The notes under the pieces are model-generated. The model worked only from the letters and a program-made list of their open reading frames with translations, ran no database searches and was not told the origin of the DNA. The translations under genes were made by a program, and so were the position numbers. A stretch of DNA of 26,093 bases from positions 1 through 26,093 of the forward strand of contig DGRN01000007.1 of the NCBI GenBank assembly GCA_002391075.1. The letters run 5' to 3'. Source of the DNA: Candidatus Saccharibacteria bacterium UBA4387 (GTDB taxonomy: Bacteria > Patescibacteriota > Saccharimonadia > Saccharimonadales > Saccharimonadaceae). Positions 20,559 through 26,093 of this stretch are shown one piece after another (the first letter of the stretch is position 1; each line of letters opens with the position of its first letter).

Positions 20559-21512
20559 GTGAAAAACAGAGTGCTAAAACTAAGCGGCGGATTATTGGCG
20601 ATAGCCTTAATTATTGGGGGTGGCATTTTTGCAATCGTGAAACTTAGCCGCAACAAAGAAACAGCCAGCATTGTCGCGTCTAGCTTTGTTGGCTACGATT
20701 TTGCGCGCGCCGTCACCGGAGACGAATCCGGCGTTTCCATGCTGCTGAAGCCCGGTGCCGAAATGCATGATTTCGAGCCGTCGCCGGAAGATATTATCAA
20801 AATCAAAAATGCCGACCTGTTCATTTATGTGGGTGGCGAATCTGACGAATGGGTTGAAGATTTGCTCGGCGACAACGAAGTTCCGAAAGAGAAGACTCTG
20901 CGTCTCATGGATTTGGTCGAACTGAAAGAGGAAGAGCTAGCCGAAGGCATGGAAGAACACGAGCGTCACGATGAAGAGGAATCTGAATATGACGAGCATA
21001 TCTGGACAAGCCCGGTCAACGCTATTAAATTAGTCAACGGCCTAAAAGATAAACTTTCCGACATTCATCCGGAACAAAAAGACGTCTACGCAAAAAACGC
21101 GAGCGCCTATACGTCTCGCTTATCTGAAATCGACCAGAAAATTCGCGATGTCGTAGCTGCTGGCAGCAAAAAAGAGCTGATTTTCGGCGATCGCTTTCCG
21201 TTTCGTTATTTTACTGACGAATATGGCCTGAACTACTACGCCGCCTTTCCGGGCTGTTCCGAGCAAACCGAGGCTAGCAGTCAAACCGTCGCCTTTCTCA
21301 TCGACAAAATAAAATCCGACGACGTCAAAACGATCCTAAAAATCGAGCTAACCTCGGACAAGCTTGCCCAGAGCATCGCCGATGAAACTGGCGCCAAGCT
21401 TATGACTCTAAATTCGGCGCATAACATTTCTAACGAAGATTTTAATAGTGGCCGCACTTATGCAGACATCATGGAAACAAATATCGAAACTTTGAAGGAG
21501 GCTCTAAAATAA
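20559..21512 (+). CDS. znuA: Metal ABC transporter substrate-binding protein (ZnuA-like)
   Basis: A 317-aa extracytoplasmic protein held by an N-terminal helix (about residues 6-29); no lipobox Cys is seen. PF01297-type features: MLLKPGAEMHDFEPSPEDI (His70 ligand), an acidic, His-containing loop (EEHERHDEEESEYDEHIWTSP with His134, His137, His147), and GDRFPFRYFTDEYGL, where Asp211 stands where many ZnuA proteins have His. The His/Asp/Glu-rich loop is typical of zinc binders. The start is GTG at 20559, with GAGG upstream; the frame is open before it, inside the regulator gene. It is followed after one base by the ATPase gene. Confidence 0.88.
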   Translation: MKNRVLKLSGGLLAIALIIGGGIFAIVKLSRNKETASIVASSFVGYDFARAVTGDESGVSMLLKPGAEMHDFEPSPEDIIKIKNADLFIYVGGESDEWVEDLLGDNEVPKEKTLRLMDLVELKEEELAEGMEEHERHDEEESEYDEHIWTSPVNAIKLVNGLKDKLSDIHPEQKDVYAKNASAYTSRLSEIDQKIRDVVAAGSKKELIFGDRFPFRYFTDEYGLNYYAAFPGCSEQTEASSQTVAFLIDKIKSDDVKTILKIELTSDKLAQSIADETGAKLMTLNSAHNISNEDFNSGRTYADIMETNIETLKEALK

Positions 21513-21513
21513 C

Positions 21514-22191
21514 ATGAGCCACGCAATTGTCGCAAAAAATCTATCTCTGAGCTACGGGTCGAACAAGGTCATCAGTTCGGCTAGCTTTGCAATCGACGAG
21601 CGGGATTTCGTCTGCATTGTCGGCGCGAACGGCTCGGGCAAGAGTACGCTCGTCAAAGCAATTCTGGGGCTTGTCAAGCCTAGCTCCGGCAAAATTTCGT
21701 TCGGAAGCGGTATTGAGCAAAAAACAATCGGCTTTCTACCTCAAGACGTCAAGGCGGACTTAAATTTTCCGGCCACCGTATTTGAGATTGTCCTATCGGG
21801 CACTTTGGGGCGGCTCGGCATGAAAGCATTTTATCGCAAGGAAGACAAGACAAGGGCGGAGGAGGCGCTAAAACGTCTCGGCATCTCAAAACTCAGGAAT
21901 GCCAGTTTCGTGGATCTTTCGGGCGGCCAAAAACAAAAGGTGCTGCTTGCCCGCGCCCTCGCCGCCACTTCGAAGTTGCTCATCCTAGACGAGCCGTCAA
22001 ACAACCTTGATTACAAATCGCGCAAGGAGTTTTACGGCGCGCTTAAAAAGCTGAACGAGTCTGGCCTCACGATTATTATGATTACACACGACCTGGATGC
22101 CGAAGATTTGATCGGCAATAAAGTCATTAGTATCAAAGAAGCTAAAGTCGAGTGCGCGCCTACAGCGGATTTTCTAAGGAGCTACAAATGA
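21514..22191 (+). CDS. znuC: Zinc-type ABC transporter ATP-binding protein (ZnuC-like)
   Basis: A 225-aa cytoplasmic ATPase. Walker A is GANGSGKST (about residues 37-45), Q loop FLPQDVK, signature LSGGQKQKVLLARAL, Walker B LLILDEPSNNLD, and switch His in MITHDLD. The group is recognised from the short length, the NNLD form of the D loop and the neighbours. GGAGG lies 12 bases before the ATG. Its stop overlaps the permease ATG in ATGA. Confidence 0.9.
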   Translation: MSHAIVAKNLSLSYGSNKVISSASFAIDERDFVCIVGANGSGKSTLVKAILGLVKPSSGKISFGSGIEQKTIGFLPQDVKADLNFPATVFEIVLSGTLGRLGMKAFYRKEDKTRAEEALKRLGISKLRNASFVDLSGGQKQKVLLARALAATSKLLILDEPSNNLDYKSRKEFYGALKKLNESGLTIIMITHDLDAEDLIGNKVISIKEAKVECAPTADFLRSYK

Positions 22192-23000
22192 CTTGGTTTT
22201 TCGAGATGCTATCATATTCTTTCATGCAGCGCGCGCTGATCGCAGGGCTTCTGATTTCAATTTGCGCGGCGCTCGTTGGCGTGTCGCTCGTTTTGCGCAA
22301 AAACTCCATGATTGGCGACGGCTTGTCACATACAGCTTTTGGCGCTTTCGCGATTGCGACGGTCTTGAATTTTGCGCCGCTGTGGTTCGCCGTGCCAGTG
22401 GTCGTCATCGCCTCGTTCTTCGTTTTGAAAATGAGCGGCAATAAAAAATCCAATGGCGATGCTATGGTCGCGCTCCTGTCTGCATCGAGCCTGGCTGTCG
22501 GCTGCATGGCGATTTCTTTAACGAAAGGTGTCAATATCGACCTAAACAGCTACCTGTTCGGCAGCGTATTGTCTATCGGCTGGAGTGACGTTTGGCTTAG
22601 CCTAATCTTGGTGATCGCAGTCGTCCTGCTCTACATTTTTGCGCACAATCGCATCTTCGCAATTACTTTTGACGAGGATTTTGCGAAGGCAATCGGCATC
22701 AAAACCGACCTTTATGACGCGATTTTTGCGGTCATCTGTTCATTGGTGGTCGTGTTCGGCATCAGGCTGCTCGGCGCGCTCCTAATTTCGAGCCTAATCA
22801 TTTTCCCGACGCTCATTGCCATGCAATTCTCGAAATCTTTTGGTCGCGTAGTGATAGCTTCAGTGCTTTTCTCGGTCGTTAACTTTATTTTAGGTTTGGT
22901 TATATCTTACCTCATCGCCTCGCCGACCGGCGCAACGGTAGTCGTAGTCAATCTAGCGGCACTTATCATTGCTCGCATCGTCCGCGCGATTCGCCAGTGA
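22188..23000 (+). CDS. znuB: Metal ABC transporter permease (ZnuB-like, ABC-3 family)
   Basis: A 270-aa membrane protein with seven or eight predicted helices. It starts MTWFFEMLSYSFMQRALIAG and has VLRKNSMIGDGLSHTAFGAFA, the strongly conserved block of ABC-3 permeases (usually RRxSLIGDALSHAxLPG). Later it has VVFGIRLLGALLISSLIIFPTLIA, the second family block. The start at 22188 has AAGGAG seven bases upstream and overlaps the ATPase stop. It completes the regulator-SBP-ATPase-permease operon. Confidence 0.92.
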   Translation: MTWFFEMLSYSFMQRALIAGLLISICAALVGVSLVLRKNSMIGDGLSHTAFGAFAIATVLNFAPLWFAVPVVVIASFFVLKMSGNKKSNGDAMVALLSASSLAVGCMAISLTKGVNIDLNSYLFGSVLSIGWSDVWLSLILVIAVVLLYIFAHNRIFAITFDEDFAKAIGIKTDLYDAIFAVICSLVVVFGIRLLGALLISSLIIFPTLIAMQFSKSFGRVVIASVLFSVVNFILGLVISYLIASPTGATVVVVNLAALIIARIVRAIRQ

Positions 23001-23003
23001 TTT

Positions 23004-23050
23004 GACGCTTGCGTCAAAAAGCCGACTATATTTATAGCCGGCTTATTATT
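23004..23050. terminator. Bidirectional terminator between the zinc operon and the surface-protein operon
   Basis: Two hairpins: GACGC-TT-GCGTC (23004-23015) followed by A5, and AAGCCG..CGGCTT (23019-23044) followed by a T-rich stretch. The A tract serves as the T tract for minus-strand transcripts. Confidence 0.75.
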
Positions 23051-23062
23051 TTCTGCACGGTT

Positions 23063-24625
23063 CTAACACTTCTTGTAGTAGAATACCGAGGCCAGGCAGA
23101 GTAGAACTATCTCTACGGCCAGAGCTGCAAGCGCTACATTGCTCAGTCTGCTTTGGCTCGATGCCTTTTTGCTGCTGACGTCGCTGGATGAAATTTCTTC
23201 GCCGCCGGTGTAGCTACTAACTTTCGTATATAAGCCATTCGTCGCTTCGCCATCAATGTCGCCGCCAGTAAAAACCTTGTATGACTCGTAACTCAAATCA
23301 GGGTCACTATATACCAAGTTCTGGATATTTCTTCCGGTTTCGAAGGCGGCCAAAATTTTATCGCTCTGATCCTTAATGACTATTAACGCGTCGGCTGCAA
23401 TTTTACCAAAGCTGGCATAGATGAAATTCTGCTTCGATTCGCTAGATATCTGATCCGTCATATTTCCGGTAGCGATGACCGTCCCGCCGTTGATATAAGT
23501 ACCGTTGACGGAATCAAGACCCGCGTCGCCGCTGTTTGGATTTGCGAAAGCATAAATGTTGCCGCCGTCAATCACGAGTTTGCCGTTTGAATCAATCGCA
23601 TCGCCTTCGTCCGCATCGGCCGAAACGGAAGCGAGCAGGGAATTTACGTTGATGCTCAGGTCATTCCTTACGACCTCCGCGCTACCGTTTGCTGTGGTCG
23701 TATTCAGACAGTCGTCCTCGGCGAAAATCTCATAGTCGCCCGTCCCGCCGCTGAAGGTCAAATTTCCTTTTGTTTCGATGCCTTCATTATTTTTACTGGT
23801 TACTTTCAGGTAGCCTTCGCCATCGAAATTTAGGTCAATATCCGAACTAACGGCGCCGCTTGCCTTGTAGAAATAATACGGGTCGCCATCCCGCAGATCT
23901 TCGTTGTCGGCCTGGACGGTTGCGAACAAAATGTTCTTAATTTCGTTGCTCGTGTAGATGCCGTAGTGCGCAGGATAATTATTGTAATTCGTCAGACTGT
24001 CTCCAGAGTAACGGCTGCTATATGAACTCAATTCGTCGGAACCAATCAAGCTGACTTTTTTGAGTTTGCCGCCCTCCAGATAATTCTTTGTGCCGGCCGC
24101 TGTTTTAATTGTCACGACACAGTCAGTATAATTCTTATCCTTGTTGTAAACATAGATGGCCGGAGCCTTTTTTGAATCAGTATCAATACTGGCACCATTC
24201 AAAACGATGTCGATGTTTCCAGCCTTGCCGTTCGTATTTACCGCAATCATCGCGCCGCTTATCTCGCCCGTAAATTCATAGCTACCGACCGCGTTAATAT
24301 TGATGACTTTAATTTCTAGCTCTTCTATTTCTGTGTCGTTCGAGGCGTTTTCAGTAAAATCATCCAAATCCGGCGTCTTCACCGCAGAAACTCCGTCGAA
24401 TAGAAAATTCGTAATGTAGATATTCGGCAGGCTACCGGAGTTATAATTTGGCAAAAAATCCGCCAAATTTTCATATTCCACGATATTTTGATAGTTCGCC
24501 TTGTCCGTAGAATACGTCAGACTTCCCGAATCTATGTAATTAGTTGCGCTCGCCGCACTAACATTCGCGCTGAATAGGGAAGCAATCGCCGCGAACGCAC
24601 CAATTATTTTTGTAATAATCCTCAT
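23063..24625 (-). CDS. Surface beta-helix protein, Cthe_2159-like carbohydrate-binding domain
   Basis: A 520-aa protein. The signal peptide MRIITKIIGAFAAIASLF..VSA fits the ATG at 24625; a GTG 12 bases earlier overlaps the upstream stop. The mature part is Asn/Asp/Gly/Ser-rich with parallel beta-helix repeats such as GNIDIVLNGASIDTDS, GIETKGNLTFSGG, NGKLVIDGGNIYAFA, DAGLDSVNGTYINGGTVIATG. This order (LNGASI, GIxTKGNLTxxGG, DxGLDSxxxxxxNGG) resembles Cthe_2159-type domains that bind acidic polysaccharides and calcium. A Ser-rich linker (SSSDVSSKKASSQSR) leads to a membrane helix and a KKC end, so it is anchored at the cell surface. It lies with a small membrane protein, divergent from a two-component system. 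The exact ligand is unknown. Confidence 0.75.
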   Translation of the reverse strand: MRIITKIIGAFAAIASLFSANVSAASATNYIDSGSLTYSTDKANYQNIVEYENLADFLPNYNSGSLPNIYITNFLFDGVSAVKTPDLDDFTENASNDTEIEELEIKVININAVGSYEFTGEISGAMIAVNTNGKAGNIDIVLNGASIDTDSKKAPAIYVYNKDKNYTDCVVTIKTAAGTKNYLEGGKLKKVSLIGSDELSSYSSRYSGDSLTNYNNYPAHYGIYTSNEIKNILFATVQADNEDLRDGDPYYFYKASGAVSSDIDLNFDGEGYLKVTSKNNEGIETKGNLTFSGGTGDYEIFAEDDCLNTTTANGSAEVVRNDLSINVNSLLASVSADADEGDAIDSNGKLVIDGGNIYAFANPNSGDAGLDSVNGTYINGGTVIATGNMTDQISSESKQNFIYASFGKIAADALIVIKDQSDKILAAFETGRNIQNLVYSDPDLSYESYKVFTGGDIDGEATNGLYTKVSSYTGGEEISSSDVSSKKASSQSRLSNVALAALAVEIVLLCLASVFYYKKC

Positions 24626-24636
24626 ATCCGCCGCCA

Positions 24637-24900
24637 CTAGCTATTATCTTGCGCTGCATTATTGTCGTTCGGCATTTCTGGAGGAGTACCGCCCTGGCCG
24701 TTTCGCCCGCCCGACATTCCTCGCTGGAATTCGCCGCCTGGCATCTGTTGCGATGAGCTAGCCGCATTGTTGCTTTCTGACATTTTTGCGTAGACGAAGA
24801 AAGTCGTAGTCGAAATAATTGAACCGACCAGCACGCCGATTACAAACAGGACGATTTTCGCCTTCGCGTCGTCCTTCTTTTTATTGTTCTCATTTTCCAT
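24637..24900 (-). CDS. Small membrane protein with Gly/Pro/Asn-rich outer tail (87 aa)
   Basis: Basic cytoplasmic N-terminus (MENENNKKKDDAKAK), one membrane helix (about residues 16-38), then a low-complexity tail (QMPGGEFQRGMSGGRNGQGG and TPPEMPNDNN). GGAGG lies eight bases before the ATG. Its stop is 11 bases from the ATG of the beta-helix protein, so they are an operon. In Firmicutes Cthe_2159-like proteins often carry similar GGTPPEMP-type tails, so this may be the split-off partner of that protein. Function unknown. Confidence 0.75.
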   Translation of the reverse strand: MENENNKKKDDAKAKIVLFVIGVLVGSIISTTTFFVYAKMSESNNAASSSQQMPGGEFQRGMSGGRNGQGGTPPEMPNDNNAAQDNS

Positions 24901-24950
24901 AGGCCAAGCCTCCGTTTAGTTGTATTATGCTACTATTTTCGCCCGCCTTC

Positions 24951-25003
24951 CTGAAACGAATCTTAAAAGTCGGCCAGGTAGCGTTTCAGTTTCGTTTGAG
25001 CTT
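24951..25003 (+). promoter_or_regulatory. Putative response-regulator binding sites between divergent operons
   Basis: CTGAAACG (24951-24958) and CGTTTCAG (24982-24989) form an inverted repeat. From 24982 CGTTTCAGTTT is followed at once by CGTTTGAGCTT (24993-25003), a direct repeat with 11-bp period and two mismatches in eleven bases. This is the pattern bound by OmpR-type regulators. It overlaps the -35 region of the response-regulator gene and lies 50-100 bp upstream of the divergent surface-protein gene. Confidence 0.55.
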
Positions 25004-25016
25004 GAAGGCGCAGAAT

Positions 25017-25027
25017 TATAATATAAT
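25017..25027 (+). promoter_or_regulatory. -10 region of the two-component operon
   Basis: Two overlapping TATAAT hexamers (25017-25022 and 25022-25027). No good -35 is present, which suits activation from the direct repeat at 24982-25003. Confidence 0.55.
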
Positions 25028-25044
25028 TTAAAGAGGAGAATACT

Positions 25045-25704
25045 ATGCGAGTACTTTATGTAGAGGATGCGACTTTCTTAGCCGAAGCCGTTAAGCATAA
25101 CCTAGAAAAACAAGGCATTCAGGTTGATTTAGCAGATAATGGCGAAGATGGCCTAGATAATGCCATGAGCGACATTTATGACTGTGTTGTGCTTGACGTC
25201 ATGCTGCCTAAGCTGTCCGGAACAGATATATTGAAGCGCATGCGCGAGAAAAATGTTCAAACTCCAGTTATCATGCTGTCCGCATTGTCTGAGGTCGAAA
25301 CGAAAATCAGTCATCTAAATCACGGCGCAGATGACTACCTTGCCAAGCCGTTCAAGACTGCCGAACTCGTGGCTAGAATAAAAGCTCTTGCGCGTCGCCC
25401 AAAGACCATCGATATCGCAGACGTGACTTATGGCGACCTGACCTTAGACAAAACCAACGCCACCTTAAACGGCGAGCAGCTGACCGCCAAAGAAATCGAA
25501 ATCATCGCCGAATTAATGAAAACGCCAGAGACTCTAATCAGCAAGGAGCATCTGTTGGCGAAAGTTTGGGGAGAAATTGGCCGCGGCGAAGATAATTACG
25601 TAGAATCATATATGTCCAGAATCCGCAAAATTCTAAAGAAAATCCATAGCAAAACTAAAATCGTCACCATCCGCGGCCTGGGTTACAAAATAACGAGCAA
25701 ATGA
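25045..25704 (+). CDS. OmpR/PhoB-type response regulator
   Basis: A 219-aa regulator. The receiver domain (1-115) has the acidic pair ED (7-8), phospho-acceptor Asp51 in VVLDVMLP, the Thr/Ser position in MLSA and Lys in LAKPF. The C-terminal winged-helix domain (about 125-219) has LTAKEIEIIAELMKTP, the transactivation loop and VTIRGLGYKI at the end. GAGGAG lies seven bases upstream of the ATG. The kinase follows one base after the stop. Targets probably include the divergent surface-protein operon. Confidence 0.95.
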   Translation: MRVLYVEDATFLAEAVKHNLEKQGIQVDLADNGEDGLDNAMSDIYDCVVLDVMLPKLSGTDILKRMREKNVQTPVIMLSALSEVETKISHLNHGADDYLAKPFKTAELVARIKALARRPKTIDIADVTYGDLTLDKTNATLNGEQLTAKEIEIIAELMKTPETLISKEHLLAKVWGEIGRGEDNYVESYMSRIRKILKKIHSKTKIVTIRGLGYKITSK

Positions 25705-25705
25705 T

Positions 25706-26093
25706 ATGTTTAAGAAGCTAAGAAACCGAATCATTGTTATTACGATGGCCGCCACGACCGCCGTCCTTATCTTGTCCGGCGTGCTCATCATGACTGTCTC
25801 GGCGACCATGCGCCCAGAACCGAAACCTCGCCGTATATCAGATTACAGCTCGCAGCTGCCGCTCGATTACGACGACCAGGAGTTGAGGAATTTTATCAAG
25901 GATGACCGCAAAGAGGGGAATGATCGCCTTCTGGTTACCTTGCTATGTGTTGGGGCGCTTGTCGAAGTTGCTACTTTCTTCATCGTATTCTTTGCGTCGC
26001 AGAAAATTGTCGAGCCGGTCAAGGACTCTTACGATAAACAGAAGCTGTTTATCGCCAATGCTTCACACGAGCTTAAAACGCCGCTGGCGGTCA
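25706..26093 (+). CDS. Sensor histidine kinase, N-terminal part
   Basis: The gene is cut by the window end (129 codons present). It has a first membrane helix (about residues 8-32), a short outer loop of about 50 residues (PEPKPRRISDYSS...), a second helix (about 78-98) and the start of the dimerisation domain with FIANASHELKTPLAV, whose His is the phosphorylation site. No HAMP domain separates the helix from the H box; only about 20 residues lie between them. The ATG at 25706 follows the response-regulator stop by one base with no clear ribosome site, so coupling is likely. Confidence 0.93.
   Translation, partial: MFKKLRNRIIVITMAATTAVLILSGVLIMTVSATMRPEPKPRRISDYSSQLPLDYDDQELRNFIKDDRKEGNDRLLVTLLCVGALVEVATFFIVFFASQKIVEPVKDSYDKQKLFIANASHELKTPLAV

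Noticed and set aside
1..26093. CRISPR array, insertion sequence or prophage
   Set aside because: No regularly spaced repeats, transposase, integrase or phage structural gene was seen; the lysozyme-like domain alone does not make a prophage.
1..26093. Alternative genetic code (UGA as Gly or Trp)
   Set aside because: TGA serves as a normal stop at several overlaps such as ATGA between coupled genes, and conserved Gly and Trp positions use standard codons.

Overview
The window looks like chromosomal DNA of a small-genome, host-associated Patescibacterium, most likely a Saccharibacterium (TM7). This is inferred from the gene mix and not from a marker gene. The signs are a sortase-B pilus locus, a membrane-anchored Clp-like ATPase, a two-gene SufCB system, a secreted lysozyme-like hydrolase, very dense gene packing and many apparently leaderless genes. 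TGA is used as a stop (for example at 16571-16573 and 20549-20551) and glycine is encoded by GGN, so nothing suggests the UGA=Gly code of Absconditabacteria/Gracilibacteria.

Layout. 1-1616: the 5' end of murB (minus, cut by the window) diverges from a 356-aa unknown protein with a consensus promoter and a terminator. 1643-1886: tRNA-Arg(TCG), its terminator, then a 129-nt tRNA-like stack of hairpins that repeats the tRNA 3' end. 1941-4893: an ABC ATPase and an FtsX-type permease, overlapping. 4938-6678: two unrecognised minus-strand genes, each with its own SD and terminator. 6831-7309: a zinc-ribbon/TM2 protein and tRNA-Arg(CCG). 7397-10906: a compact pilus locus of two secreted, C-terminally anchored pilin-like proteins, a signal-peptidase-like protein without its catalytic dyad, and a class B sortase. 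10903-14203 (minus): an ATGA-coupled operon of a small membrane protein, a membrane-bound Clp-like AAA+ protein and a membrane-anchored methyltransferase. 14263-15599 (minus): a secreted lysozyme-like protein with a Thr/Ser linker and a secreted repeat protein. 15657-17437 (minus): sufC-sufB behind a consensus promoter and a structured leader that ends in an intrinsic terminator. 17539-20088: a redox island (Cys-nucleophile hydrolase, flavodoxin, glutathione peroxidase, frameshifted MmcQ/YjbR gene). 20092-23000: a Fur/Zur-type regulator with a palindromic operator on its promoter, followed by a zinc-type ABC importer. 23063-26093: a surface carbohydrate-binding-like protein and a small membrane protein, divergent from an OmpR-type response regulator and a histidine kinase cut by the window end.

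How they fit together. Much of the window concerns the cell surface and life against a host: pili, a cell-wall hydrolase, a surface beta-helix protein with its own two-component system, zinc acquisition under a Zur-type repressor, and peroxide/thiol defence. The best candidates for something undescribed are (i) the 113-nt leader or small RNA upstream of sufC, (ii) the gapless tRNA-like hairpin stack after tRNA-Arg, (iii) the pilus locus with a pseudo-signal-peptidase and non-LPXTG tails, and (iv) the membrane Clp-like machine that lacks aromatic pore loops.
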